A DNA stretch of 64,000 nucleotides from Lytechinus pictus (taxonomy: Eukaryota > Echinodermata > Echinoidea > Temnopleuroida > Toxopneustidae): the NCBI RefSeq assembly GCF_037042905.1, contig NC_087252.1:34561965-34625964 (forward strand), read 5' to 3'. Positions 1 to 15,000 of the stretch are shown here, in pieces (within the stretch, counting starts at the first letter, position 1; every line of letters begins with the position of its first letter). The translations under genes and the position numbers were made by a program. The notes below the pieces were generated by a model. The model was not told where the DNA came from, ran no database searches, and saw only the letters and a list, made by a program, of their open reading frames with translations.

Positions 1-3000
1 AGGAGATGTAATATGCAAACTGTGTTCAGACGTGTGAAAAATTTGAGTTTATACCAAAACACATTTAAAGTTTAGTCTGAGCATTCTGATGGCAATTCTA
101 TTTCATTTTTCATCAAATCAATTATGAGGCTTGAGTCAATGCCCTAACTTTGGAAGAATGTGTTTTGAAATGTTAATACTGAAGCCATTTCAGTTTCAGT
201 TCAGTTTGGTTTATTTTCATATCTCATAAAATATCAAATACAATGTAACGTCCATCGAAAGACAGTAAATCATTGATAATAAAATAATACAATACATCAC
301 CATAATTCATAATAAATCAGACAAATGTTATACAATTGAACGTTTGGATTGGAGACAGATATATCAATAAGATGAGAATATGAAGGGCAAACTATTTAAA
401 AAGCAGAGCTTGTAATTTATAGTTTCCCTATTAATAAAATTATAAGTATTTGTCAACTTGTTTTAATATCAATATGTTACAAGAAAAGAAAGAGTAAGAG
501 AGAGAGAAAAAATATATATATATTTCCTTTAAAAAAACGAGACAAAGAAGGAGATAAAAAGAAAAAATAAATAAACAAAACAAAGCAAAGGGAGGTGGAC
601 TGACAATAGTTAAGAGGAACACTAGGGAGCCGATGAATTGTCGTTTAGACATTTGTTTAAAATATAAATTTTCAATTTACGTTTAAAAGTATATATAGAA
701 TTGCAATCTTTGAAGTCGGTTAGTAGATCATTCCAAAATAATGGACCTGTGACAATTTGAATAATTTTATAGCAAACAAATCAATATTTAAAGCAAAAAC
801 AAACAAAAATATAAAAAGGAGCTGATGTTATAAGAGTTGCTACATGAACAAAGCTGAACATCACAATATGTGTGTACATATATATGTTAGTGTGTTAATA
901 TATTAATTCAAGAATCTACACATATAGAGAGAGAAAATGGCAGATGAATATAATTAGTAATATTTAATTAGTAATGAGTAGAAGGAAGTATACGTCTGGG
1001 ACCATAAAACTTAATTGATTGAAAGATGATTAAAACAAAGGATAACTGGTATCAAACCATGTTAAATAGATGATAGATAGTGAAGACCATTTTATGTTGG
1101 TTTCCAGTAGATTTTAATGAACCTGAACTTTAGTTTTGATATTTCATTAGACGTGACTCGCGTACTGTTGTGCTTTGTGTTAGCCCACATGTAGGTCATA
1201 GGATTCATGATGGAATTTCATTGGTTGTACATGTACATTCAACATTGAAATTGACCACGTTCTGTGGTTTTGTAAAAATAAATTTGGATGCATGCCCATT
1301 TGATGGTCAATACAGATCATTAAAAGAGAATTAATAAGAAGCAATAGTGAGCTTTATAGTGCTATAATGCATTCTGTGCCAATTTTATTGCATTAAATAA
1401 ATAACTTGTTCAATGCTACATGTAACAGATGTTAAAAGGAAATAAACTTTAAAACCCGTAAATTAGCATCACAGTGAAAATATAAAGTTATCATCCAACT
1501 AGCAAAATTATATCTATTGGTATTCACAACCAATGTACATGTACTACATGTATCATTAAAAAGAGCAATACATGGTATGAAATGTTGACATGGCCAGTTT
1601 AAAGCTGATCTGAAATCAGACTTTAATGGGAAGTACAGTATCATTTTGAAGCTGACCACATATAGTGGATGGGGTTAAGAAATGAAATTATTCTTTCTTT
1701 ATGCATAAAGATGTGGGTTTTTGATATTTTTTCATAGTACATGTAGTTGTCTGAACAGATGTCTGATCTGAACTTGAACTTTCTGAACCTATCTCATTTG
1801 ATGAGAGATACCAGGGGTAGGGCGGGCCGGTATCACAAAAGATATGACTTTGCATATATATTTCCTACTTGAAAGCTGTCTGACTATGAGGACTCGTATA
1901 CCAGAGTAGGCTTTGTTTTACCTGGTTATCAATTTAACCAGAGTATATTCTACTGTACATGCAGTTTGGTTGTTCTTTGAGTTCTTCCCTGAGAGAATAT
2001 GCTTTCTAGTATCCGCTGTTGATTACATGTAGATGTGATCAGAAATTTGTGAATTAATTGAGACTGTCCTTCAAGTATTTCTAGAGAGAAGTGTCTGCTT
2101 CTTCATCTTTGACTGGAAATAATGGATTAAACTACAGTTCCGCTATTCCAGAAAGTGATATTCTCCAGGAAATATTAATTCTGTGTTTTGCTGGGAATCT
2201 TTTAGTGGAAGGCTAAACGAATACATCTACAGTAAATTATGCATGAATAATATTTGACCCTTTTGGCCTATGCTGAGAATGTTCCAGTTGCCATTTGTGA
2301 CTGTTAAAGCCTTTTAAGGAAGCAATTTGCTGATGTTTCAGTATTGATTGTGAATGGATTGTACTTTCGATTCATATGTTTGCATAGTATTTCTTTGTGA
2401 ATGAATTTGGATACTGTGTAATAATTGGAGCGAGACATGATGAAAAGATTGGTCAACAAGTAAATAATACTGTACATGTATTTCAGCATTTGTTCACAAT
2501 ACTGTAAAATCAATTATGTTAATGAGTACCACAAGGCATTAATAGATACGTAAGTGCCTTTCTGGGAAGGCAGTTCGATTGGATAGTACTTTACAAAGGA
2601 AGTATAAGATATCCAATTTATTTTGGAGTACAGATTGCTGTACGTGTACAGCCATTGAAGGTTCAACAGAAATGAGCTCCACATCGCATCAATACATTGA
2701 GAGTGCTATTAAAGATTACAGAGAATATCTACAAAGATATAATCGCTGTTGCAGAAGTACAAAATTCAGTATACCTGAACTGAATAAAGAGCTTCATGAC
2801 TGTTTTATCAGTGTTCATTGTATATACTACAAAAACTTTGAAGGAAATCAGTGTCCAGTACACATAGGCTCACTCCTGTGTTCATGATAGAAAACATATT
2901 GCTCCTGCTGTTAATTGTTTTAAGTGAAGATCTACAAAGACAACATTGTTTATTAAAAACAAGGACATTTCATTAGTTATATATATTGAAGAAGAAGCTT

Positions 3001-3019
3001 GAAATTGTTGACAGTCATA
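1..3019. other. Upstream region, possible 5'UTR of GRAMD1
   Basis: No coding region could be supported here. The longest open frame (2579-2887) begins with TTG rather than ATG and has no recognisable domain. Bases 190-240 read on the minus strand as an AATAAA followed by a short tail of CTGAA-like words, which looks like the 3' end of an old non-LTR element. The word TACATGTA and its variants recur many times. Part of 2100-3019 may be promoter or 5'UTR of the downstream gene, but no TATA box or initiator could be chosen with confidence. Confidence 0.4.
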
Positions 3020-3049
3020 ATGGCAGAAGGAACTAGCCAACGTGGGCAG
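3020..3049 (+). CDS. GRAMD1: GRAMD1 exon 1 (start exon)
   Basis: It encodes MAEGTSQRGQ and ends in phase 0 at CAG/GTAAGA. The ATG is the first after an in-frame TGA at 2987-2989. The ten-residue N-terminus is much shorter than the low-complexity N-terminus of vertebrate GRAMD1, so an alternative upstream first exon cannot be excluded. Intron 1 (3050-7736) is the longest and holds two SINEs. Confidence 0.75.
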
Positions 3050-6000
3050 GTAAGAAATTAAATTGAATCAAATGGTAATTCAATGTTCATTAACGTGCAT
3101 TATGTATCTTGTGACTATTAAAGGGCCCTTTGCATTGTATTGGAAGGCATGTTCTCCTAAGCTTCAAACAAATGCTTTCTCATTTGGTTTCATGTGTGCA
3201 TTACAAACTGTAGGTCTCAAAATGTAGCAAACATATACTGTTGAACTTTCAGTATTACAGGAAAACTTGATTTACTTCATTTAGGAGTTAGCTATTTGAT
3301 CATTATCTAGTCTTCAAATTGACAACACATATTTTTCTTTCATCTACTTTTATGTTCGTCGGAAAAGAAATATTTGCATATATGTACATATATGTGCTTT
3401 TATGATAAATTTGATATTTTATCATTTGAAATGTGCAAGATTATTTTTCACATTTGCAATGATACAGTGCCTACTATATTACATTATTGAATGTTTTCAT
3501 AATTCCTGGTTTTTTGTTGTTGTAATTTTGACTTATTTCTATTATTTTTCAACATTAGTTTTGCTTATTTTGTACTGTATCTAATAACCCAAATGGGTTT
3601 TGATTTTCAAATTTTCATTTGACTCTTCTCTGGCCACATGCATTGTTTTTAAAGATCAACTGCACAAACTATGTATGCAGTGAAATGCAGTCACAATGAA
3701 TAGGGCATTTAATAAAGCAAGGCTAATGGTTGGCTTATCAACCCTCTACTGGGCCATTACTCCTGACATCCCAATAACATTAGAGTTCAAAGACCTTAAT
3801 ACTGCTGATAGCATTTTAATAGTTGGCTCAGGTACAGAGCATTTTAATACTACCTATCTCAAAACACAGGCTTAAACTATTCATGGGTTTCTTGCTATTA
3901 AAGTGCAATTTATGGCAAGTTATAGTTCAAATGATAAATGATCTGAACTTTACTGGGTCATTCCATGGGGATTTGGGCGCAATTTCCAAACTGTCTTTGT
4001 TCTCTGTGCAATGTACATTATTACAAATAGCAAATAGGCATGAGTGTGATTTCGCATGAGGTGAAAGAAAGATGTTCTATTCAACAAGGCGAATATTTGC
4101 TATTTGTGTTGTACAACGCCTCAGAATTTAGCGAAAATATGAAGAAAAAAAACGATTTTTTTTTTTTCCCTGCAGTAATCTATGAAAAGGGAGCAAAAAA
4201 ATTGAAAGCGAAAAGCAAAATCCCACAATCGAACACCTTGGGCAGCATTGTGCATTTAGCCAGCAGGCTTATACGCGTATTGCACCTCATTTTACTGAGC
4301 GCAATGAATTAAATCATATTGTGACGTCACCTCCTATTAAAAAGCCATGCAACAGTACATTTTGGATGGATGGTACATTTTGGATGGTACGTCGTGTGTG
4401 CAACAGTACAAATGTTTGACATTCAGCCTCTCATTTGCTCGCGTACAACAATAAAGTAGGTGTTGTACAATACATATAGTTATCAACTGTTTCATTTTTC
4501 AATTCAGCTCTAAATAAATTTTGATGTGTCAGTGTGAGGAAGGTACAAGTAAATGTTTGAATGTGAAATCTTTTATGGCTTTAGGACAACATTGTGTCAA
4601 AACTCTAGATGTCTATCAATTTTCACAGTAAGGTTAGATCTTGATTTATACAGGTAAATTATATAAAGGCCAGGTCCACCCCAATATACATGTAATGCCA
4701 ACTTAAAAGAGAAAACCAAACAATGATGATTGTCAAATGCTGAATTCTTGATCGAGTCAAGAGGTTTTCTTCAATTGAAATTTAATGATGTAAAAATGTG
4801 AGATTTTAGCTCCTTAATTAGATGGTTTGATATCATTTGATTAAAAAAAAAAAAGTACAGTGTACATACAGAAAACATTTGTGAAAATGTGAAAATATAA
4901 TCTTGAGTGATCTATGGGATTGCTCAGACTAAGTACTTCTTAATTGGGATCTTGGGTGGGAACAAGTTACTTGTTATTGGATTTTCTTTTGTCTTGTAAT
5001 CATTGTTGAAGCGCTGTGGTGTAGCGGTTCTGACTCTCTCCTTTTAATTAGAGGGTTGCGTGTTCGAATCCCACCATGGCGTAGCATCCTTTGGCAATGC
5101 CTCAATCCACACTTTGCCATTCTCACCCAGGTGCTAATTGGGTACCGGTAGGAATCAACCGTTATTGTGGTTGGTTTAGCAAGTGTGCACCTAACAGGCT
5201 GCTTTTAAACTCTGAATCCAGTGACCTGGTAATAATTGTGAAGCGCTTTGAGCATTCATAGATTGATAAAGCGCTATATAAAAGCCAATTATTATTATTA
5301 TTATTGACCAGCCTTTTAGTCCATTGTCTGATTTTGCCTTATTTCAATCTTATGGGAATTATAAAAGAAGTCAGAAGCCACATGATTTATATTATTAAGG
5401 GTACTATTTGCCAGTAATTTGACATTTCCTTAAAAAGCAATGACTACGACATGATGATCGGGGTAATATTTTAGCTGCCTTTTCTTGATAAATGGATATA
5501 AACTCAATAATATACTGTATCACATGTTCATGTATATCCCTTATACAATCAGAGGGATAATTTGACGTACATGATAGTTATCAACCTACATACAACATTC
5601 AACTTTTTCATGATAATATTTTTATAGACGTCGTGCAATCAAAATTTTGTTATCGTTTTCCCTTTAACACGCAGGATAGAGAGGATAAAGAGTCAATGAT
5701 CTTTAATATGCATGAGTAATCATTTGGTTTCCATGGAAACTACATGGCAGCCTACCAATCAGAAATGATCCTCTTGTTTTGATTGCCAGCTGGCTGGCTA
5801 AAACCTATCTCACTCTTGCATGTAATATCAGGAAGTCAAACTTGCAAAGTGGTTTCCTTGTGACTTGTGTGACAACTTTCAAGAAATTACTTTCACTTTT
5901 CACTGCTCTAAACTTGCTGTGGATTAAAAATACTGTATTTCTTGCATTGTGGATATATCTTGTAATACTAGTACATGCCTGTAGATTTGATACAGCATCT

Positions 6001-9000
6001 AGCGCTTTGTGATGAAACCCTTGCAGTATTGATTTGTTACTGTCAACGATATTTCATCGTTTTTGAAGGATTGCTTTCAACACATTTAGACTTCAAACTT
6101 GCTATGGATTAAATTGTATTTTGTGCAAGACAATTAATTTATGGAATGTATTTGTTGAACTACAACATGATTTAGAGCTTCTTTCAGTGTTGTGGCAGAG
6201 CAAAGTTGTTTTCTTTGTCTCTGATTTTATTATATCTATTTTAGATGATTACTTTCACTTTCCCACGTTCCAATGGATTAAACTTGCTTTGGACAAACTT
6301 TTATTATGATAATTCTTGAACTGTCACAGAATTTAAGATTTATCTACATGTAGTTCAGTGTGACGGAACATCAAAGTTACAGTTTCTACAGTGATGCCTG
6401 TCTATTACATCCAAGAAGTGATTTCAAGATGTCGTTCCTCTCATAGCTGATTGTTACATTTGTGTGAATATTCAAAATCTACCGTATTTGTTGAACTGTA
6501 AACTCCTAAGGAACTCATGAGCTTCTGTTTGTTTTTGTTTTTTTGTAAATGAAGGAAGGTGACGTTGAAGCATTGTGCTGAGGATATCATTTTGTCAAAT
6601 TGACTGATAATTTTCCCAAGTGAATCTCCAATTAATACCAAGTTTTCATGCAAGATAAATGAGTCTTTGATCCTTACTTGGTTTCGGATTCAAGTACATG
6701 TATTTCTCATATGAAGACATGATAGCATTGTATAAAGAATGACCTAATGCAGGACTCTTTGAGAAATCGCTATACGTCTGCATTCAAGGCTCTTGTCAAA
6801 ATGTCAGAGGATTTTGAACTTCATACTAAACAGGTGAAATAGAGTCAAGCATTCTGAACTTTGTTCTCTAACTTAAAGTTCAATTGTCTTGAATAAAATC
6901 TTTGAATGCTAAAATGCTTTGAATATGGGTAGCAAACTGATGTTTGTAAATTCTTTTTTAATGGATTTCCAGTTTTATTTTTTGAAGAAGATGGCAGGGA
7001 TGAAAGTTCCTCTTTATTTACTGCAGGATGCTGAAGGTTTTATTCACATGTGTCTTGCAGAAAAGTTAGAGAGCTGTTTTTAACTCAGATTGCATAAACA
7101 AATATATACAGCCTATACAGCATTTTGTTTTATGGGATTGACATTCTTACTATCGCTCCCTGGATGACAAGACCTGTTCTCTGTATCACCACTTTGGGGA
7201 AATACATTTTTGAAATATTAGTGGAAAGATCATTCATGAGGTGATACTCTTTAATATGAAATCTTAGCCCTGTATCAACAATGTGAATGTTGGACTGAAG
7301 ACTATCCTACCTGACACTCACTTCTTTTTAACCCTCCCAAAGATATTTGAATTGTTTTAATGTGTATGAGGTATTGTTTTTTATTCCTATCTCTGTTTCA
7401 TTGTCTCTCTCTAATACTTATTGATTAAAGTGGAGCGTTGTGGCCCAGTGGATTAGTCTTCGGACTTTGAAACAGAGGGTCGTGGTTTCGAATCCCAGCC
7501 ATGGCGTTATTTCCTTCGGCAAGAAACTGATCCACAATGTACTGCACTCAACCCAGGTGAGGTAAATGGGTACCGGTAGGAAGTAATTCCTTAAAAAGCT
7601 GTGTGCGCTATGAACGCCTAGCTTAGCCGGGTAATATAGGAGCGCCTTGAGCACCTGACAAGGTGGATATGTGCGCAATATAAATACCCTATATTGTTAT
7701 TAAAGCATTCAGTAATATCCTATTTTATCTTTACAGGTGCTTGCCTCTACCTACAAGTCAAAGTGCGAGGAATTCAGAAAGTTATTTAAAACCATTCCAA
7801 GCAATGAAAGGCTTCTTATGGGTAGGTCTCTCTTATATTCAATCTAAATAATTAAGCTATAGTTTTGGAGGTAAAATGCTTAAAGAGTTCTTGTACTTCT
7901 AGAGTGCCTCATCAGTTACATGTATATGATTGTTATTGTACGATTTCAACAAAATTTCATTGCATCCAAACAAAAAATGAAGCAATATTTGTAAGATGGA
8001 CACATTTATGTTAAGTTTTGAAAGGCAGAATACCTATAAGCCTTGGGAAATGTTTACAAAAAATCTAGATTGAATAATAGTTCAAACATGTATAGGCTCA
8101 TTAATTCCCTTTTTATTTTATCTTTGCAGACTATTCTTCTACTTTGCAAAATATTGCAGTTCTTTATGTAATTTGTATTATTTTGCATATTATTCATGTA
8201 TACCCCGCCTTCCGTTTTATCTCATACATATTTTAAACAAACTTGTTTTTCTTCAGATTATTCATGTGCTTTACAGAAGGATATCCTGGTCCAGGGAAGA
8301 ATGTTTATTACAGAAGGTTGGCTGTGCTTCTATGCTAACATATTTAAATGGGAAACTGTGGTATGTACATTTAACATTTCATTAACGTGTCATCTAATCA
8401 GTATACTTTTGAGATTTTGTCTTTCACATTATCATCATTTTATTTCATTCATCATTTTCCCTCTTATGAATGGTTACTGGACTCTCATACCATGATGACA
8501 CCCCCTCTTTCTACTTGTTTCTGTCTAGAGCATCCTCCTCATTCAGACCAACCTTACTGCTTTCTTTCTTCACCATATCTTTCCTTGTAATCTTTGGTCT
8601 TCCCGTACCTCTAATGCTATCCATTTCCAGAAACTTGGCAAGCATGCAGGCTATCAGATGAATTGCAAACACTTTCTTTAGAATGACCCTTTAATTAATC
8701 TTCTTTATCATGCAATTAATTCTTTCTCTCTTATTTTTCCTTCTATTCTCTCCTCATTAGCTCCATTTATTATATTTTTCTCATCTCTCTTTCCATTCTC
8801 ATCTCTTCCCTGTAATCAGTTGTTTCTCTTCCCCACCCTCTCTCTTTCTATTTCACTTTCTGGAAATATTTCTCTTTCCACTCTGCCTTCTATTTTCTTC
8901 TCATTCCAACCATTTATTTTTCTCCCTTCTTTCTTTTCTACACTCATCCGTCCCCATTGCGTTTCTTTCTGTATCATATGATTTTATATCTTGCAGTACA

Positions 9001-12000
9001 ATGTATTGAAATTTATATGATCCTGAATGTATTATTCATTGTATTTCCTTGATTGTAGCTTTTACCTTCTAAATTGAATGCAATTCAGCCTATGGGCTGC
9101 TTTGATCAGATTAAAGCATATTAACTATTTCTACTTCTTCACTCTTTCTTCTCCAGTTGACGATACGTTTCAAGGACGTGACAGCAATCACCAAAGAGAG
9201 AACAATTCGATTCATTCCAAATGCTATACAGATCAGTACAGACAGTGAGAAGGTAATGATCATTCTACATTTACAAACGAGGGTTTAAACCTGCCTTCAT
9301 GTTGACTGTAGTTGCAGCCAATCAATCAAACATAGCAGACATGCTTTTACCGGAGTGGTTTCGTTTATTCTGTCCTTTCTTTGACTCCGTGAAAACTGTA
9401 ATGAATAAAATACATAGATGGAAACCAATTAATATCATGAAACTTGACTAAGCTCTTTAAACTAGATGATATCATTAAATAAGGCTTCCTTAGGTCCATC
9501 CTATCATATATGCTATCATATATCTCTTATAACATCTCCACAAATAAAAATTTGGGCGTGACCCATGGGCATTCCAACACAATTGCCCTTTATCTGACCT
9601 TATAAATATACCCTTAAAGTGCCCCTACTTTGTATTTCATTAATTATCCTAAACACTTATAATAGCGACTCACTTAAATACTTGTCTCATACAGGTGGAT
9701 AATATATTCAACAATAAATCTATCCTTTTATCAAAGAAACTATTTCATATCGACTTACGACCATCGTAAACTATAACCAACATGAATGCTTATATGTAGG
9801 GCATGTAACGCTACTCACATGTACGAGTGTAATCAACTACTATTTAAACACATAAATATCATATTAGCACACATTATTTCTCAGAAATTATTCTATACGA
9901 GTGTAAACACTGACCTTCTTGCCTCTATTTTGTCGTTAAGGTTGACTGCAACTAAGGGATTACTTAGATTTTCTTCAATTTACTGGATATATCAGGCATT
10001 TTATGCCTATCATCAAAACTCAAGATGTGGTGGCGCAGATGACGTCCTAACCTTTTCGTTATCTCGACCACAATATATTTCGTTAAAGTCACACAGTTAC
10101 ATTGACCCCTCCTCTTGGTTTTTGTGTATAATCAAATTGTATATTCGATGTAGGTGTACATATCTACAATTTGCATTTATTTGCACTTATTTTAGTATGT
10201 TTGTCACTGTGAAAAAGGAGACACATATACATGTAATGAAACAAAATTGTAACCATTTTTCCTTTCATTAATTTAGACTAGAGTTAGACTATGGCCCAAT
10301 TTTAACTAAATTTCAGAATCTGGGTCTGCATGTACATGTATGTATTTCATTTGTAAATATATGCTATTATTTTTTTATTTCTCCGTGTAGTATTTCTTCA
10401 CCTCATTCATGTCAAGAGAGAAGTCTTTCCTGTTATTATTCAGGATCTGGCAAAATGCTTTGTTGGAACAGGTAAGTTATTGACTACCTTTGAGTAACAT
10501 GCAATATATATATGTCCCAAAGTAATCTTTTATTGCTTGAGTTGTTAGGAGAGCAATTAGACTACTGAGGGAAAAATATGTCTGGTATCTCTTGAGAGAA
10601 AAAAATAAATTCAGTCGATATTATAATAACCTACAGCTGTATAATGTATAATTCAGGTTTTATTTGTGGTAATATGCCTGTTACAGGGCTTGAATTGAGA
10701 ATTCAAAGGGCAAGGCCAAGTTGTTTAGAAGGGCATTAAAGGAAAGGAAAGACGATGCTCAGTTTAGGGGGGCGTCCTTAATACATCGGAACGACGTGCC
10801 TTAGCGCTTTACAGATATATTATTACCCATTAAAAAAGGGCATCATTAGTAAAATGCAATTTGACTTGAGTGAGAACTATTGTATAACCGATTCGGACCA
10901 AAATGTTCGATCGTCCTTGCTAAAAAAAAAACCCAGACGGTTTAGACCTACAGTATAGAGCACTGAAGTGTGATGTCATCAATTTTCAGTTTTTTCATAT
11001 CAGCATTTTTTATACCATATTTTGGTAGAGCGTGATGAAAAACTCCCTCTACCCAAATTTGGTGGGAATTGGGGGCCTTAGATACTGTATGACCTCATGA
11101 ATACATAAATAGCCCATTGAAGTCAGTGTATTTATATTGGCCTGGTTCCTAACACTTAGAACTGAAATGCTAAAAAAAAAGTTGTTTGTGACGTCATCAC
11201 TTCAGTACTCCATTGCCTGAGCTAATGCTAACCAGCTTCTGGGTAGGCTTCATGGGGCTTCTACCTGACTCAGGTTAATGAGAGGTCTGCCGCACTGCTC
11301 CAGTTTCACTCTAGTCAATTTGCAACGCGCAGGCCGACTAACTTTAGTTACATTGGATCTTCATTGACTCATCTTGTTATGCTTATTCACAAGTTAATCG
11401 TCCTGCATGAAGTTGCAGATTAAAGCGATCCAAAACTCTTGATGATCCATTACGTTTGATCAGGTTTCTTGTTGAATGAATGTGTGCATGTCCCTATTAC
11501 ACACGTTTCTTGGTTGAAAATCAAGCGCAACTCCCTAATACTTGCATTTGATTGGCTAAAATCAAGCAGTGTTTGATCACAACTCTTTTCTGCAACCAGC
11601 CCCTGATTATTGGACCCTTTATGTACCTCTGTCAAAACTTTCAAAAATCTTCTATAAACTTTTTTATTTAACTCTTAGCTCTTTATGCGCCTTGAGCACT
11701 CTACAGAGTGGATTTGGTGCTTTATAAGTCACATTATTATTATTATTATTATTATTATCATTATTAAGCCTGTTGTCCATTTATTGATTAGACAATGCCC
11801 TCATCAGAGTACTGGAGCTGGGTCCATAGTAACTATGGGAGTGACCTTGGTATCCAGGGGGAGGAGCTTCCCGCTGACTTCCTTGAAGCAGAAGGTCTTG
11901 ATAATCTTGACAATGAGGATAGCACAGAAGATATCTCACAGAGTATAGGATCAGAGGATCAAAGCTTTGATGAAGTATTTTCAGGTTCAAAGGTTAGTGT

Positions 12001-15000
12001 ATTCTTTAGAATAAATGTATTAACAATGTATTTGTAAAATGAAAATAGCCAATCATGAGCATCGTTGCATTCTACTTTCTTCAAAAGAATGAGCCGTAAT
12101 ACCAATCTGGATTTTTCACACTTGCGATTGATTACAACCTTGTGTTATGAGGTTGTCTCTACTCTTGAATTCATTTGGAAAGGTGTCATTTTGTTATGGA
12201 AATTCTCGTTGGTACTCTGCAGAACAGCTTTTTCCTGCATAATGCACAGCTGGTATAACCAATTACTTAATAGGAAACATTTACTTCTAAATCAGTCATA
12301 GTGGCTGATCTTATTTGACAGAAATTACTCTTGTGTCTTTTTTAAAATCAAAGTGGAGAAAATGGCAGAGCGGGGATTCGTACTCAGAATCTTACCATCA
12401 TGAGTCCACTGCTCTAATCACCAGACCACACAACCCTCATTCTATCCTTTATGAACATCTGCCCCAAACTAATGATAATTTGACAAAGAAGATTCTCTTT
12501 TAATAGCCAAAATAGTTATTTGGTCTTCAGAAAGTAAAAATTATAGAATTAGCTTATCTGATAGAATAAATAATTTTTATTCCATCACAATTAAAAGTTT
12601 TAAAGTTAACTAAGAGATGACACAGTGAGAGACACCATCTTTTTCTGGACTGCTTAGAAGTACATGGAGATTGTACAATGTACACATCTCATGCTTAATT
12701 GAACCTTGTTTTCTCCTTTTTCTCTGACACTCTCACTGAATTTCTTCTACATGCAAACAAGTAGTACTTGTGTTAGTTACTGTTGATCAATTTTGCAGGT
12801 AATATATAATTTTAAAGCTAAGGAATCTCGTAAGCAAAGAAGTCTGAAAATTCATGTTGGATGACTTATTGTCAGTTTTAGGGTGGCAATTCACAATTTC
12901 TTACAAGTTCATAGAGTCTTGTATAACTTACAAAGAGTTTAAGAAACCTGACTAAGAATTAATTGTTTTGTCTCTTAATAGGATGAATCTCAGACGGATG
13001 ATGGAGATGGTATCACAATGACGGTCCCATCTCAAGGCAAAGAGAATGAAGCTGACAATTCATTAGATACAACTGACGACATAGGAGAAGGTATAAGACT
13101 GGTGTAATTTGATTGAGTGATTCAAACTTAACACTGAATTTAATCTGTCGTTCAAACAAAAATATATGACAGCAAAGTTGAAAATTCATGTTTATGAATT
13201 GTGTAAAATGTTTACATTTAACCCTTAATAAGACTGGGGTGCTGATTCAGCCCCCCTCTTCATTTTTCGTGATAAATGCGCCACACAAATTTGTTTTACC
13301 ACGTCGCTCGCTGACTTTTTACTTTCAAGTCTCACGCAACTTTTGAGACAAAATTGTAACCCCCAGGTACGCGGTTGAAAAACAATAAAGAACAAAAGGT
13401 CGAAAAACGGAGAAATACATAAGAAATTTAGAAAATAAAATGCATAAGAAAATAAATGTGATGTTGACATTTTTTTAAAGTGCGTTTGATCAGATTCTTA
13501 TAAAGAGTCTGAACCAAATATCATTTAAGGGGCATTATGTAGTTGATTAGAGCAAACTTTTGATTTTATGCATAAACTAGCATGATTAATTAGCAATGAG
13601 ATTTCGCAGAATTTGATCTTATAGTTTTGTAGATTACGCCATGGGTAATGTGCGTGCCAATTTTCGTCGCGATCGCGCAATGGACGGCTGAGATCCCCCA
13701 GTCTTCTTAGGCGTCGAAGTAGCCCAGTCTATTTTAATAGGGTTAAAAGGAATCAAAATCCAAGAGAGAATCAATCTGAGAAGAAAGAATAAAATGAGAA
13801 GATCATGAGAAGAAAGTCGGTTATAAAATAAGAGAGTTATGGAAGTTTGGAAAGTCTTGTACTTTCTATGGGGATCCTCATAATGGCAAACATTCTTCAA
13901 ATTTGCTGATTTTGTAGACAACTCTCCATTTGCTTTGTACACAAATGTGTCATTCCTTTGGGTTGGGTTTATTTTTGTGACAACCCAGAACTAAAGAAAA
14001 ATGTGTCTCATTTAAAACTAGGCAAATATATTCAAATTATCCCTTCAGCCCAAAATTGATGTCCCACTAAGGTTAACTAATCAAACATAAATTATGTATT
14101 GCTTTAACCCTAAAAGGACTGGGCTATTTGAGACGTATTGAGGACGGGGGGGGGGGGGGGGGGGGGGGGCATGATGCCCCCCCCCCCCCTCTGATCTCAG
14201 CCGCCGTTCGCGCGATTGCGCCGAAATTTGGCACGCACATTCTTTACCGCATAAACTACAAGCTAGTACAAAAAGAAATTCTGAAAATTGTTATTTTTTA
14301 ATTATTATGAATGAAATATGCAAATTTATTCATGATGATGAAAAACACTATTTGCATATTTATCACCCTATTTCAATTCAAATTTTCTTCTTTTGCAGAT
14401 GTCATCTTTTTGATCTTATATAAAGGTTTCCACAAAGAAAAATTGCAAAAGTCAAATTTTTCCTTATGTATTTCTTTGTTTTTAGAATTTCTTATGTATT
14501 TCTTTGTTTTTAGAATTTCTTATGTATTTCTTTGTTTTTTCATCTTTTGTTTTTCATTGTTTTTTTTCAATGGAAATTATTACAGACCATTTAACAACTA
14601 AATTAAAACCTAAATTAATTCAGCAGACCAATTAGAATGAAAAATAATCACCCTTTTATGAATTTCATCTCCCATAGACTTTGTACACAAAGTATAAAAA
14701 TTAGCCTTTTTTGGCATGATATTGCATCGTAAAAAGTCATGTGACGTCGCGGTGGTATACCCGTATGTCGCGAATTTGGTCTCAAAAGTTGCGCGAGACT
14801 TCAAAGAAAAAAGTGATAAAATTTTGCGGCGCTATCTCTTTGCGTTTCGGAAATATCGCGCGAAGCGTCGAGGGGGGGCCATCATGCCCCCCCCCCCCAG
14901 TCCTTTTAGGGTTAACAGACCTTAGAGTGTATTGCCAATGATATATGAATGTGATGTCCATGTAATGTTGGTAAAAAAAAGTTCAATTTGAACTACAAAA

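Noticed and set aside
2579..2887. 102-residue frame just upstream of GRAMD1
   Set aside because: It starts at TTG, not ATG, has no recognisable domain, and ends before the supported start exon; it may be part of the 5'UTR.
9786..10271. 161-residue plus-strand open frame in GRAMD1 intron 4
   Set aside because: No recognisable domain, poor coding character, and it lies between two well-supported exons without joining either.
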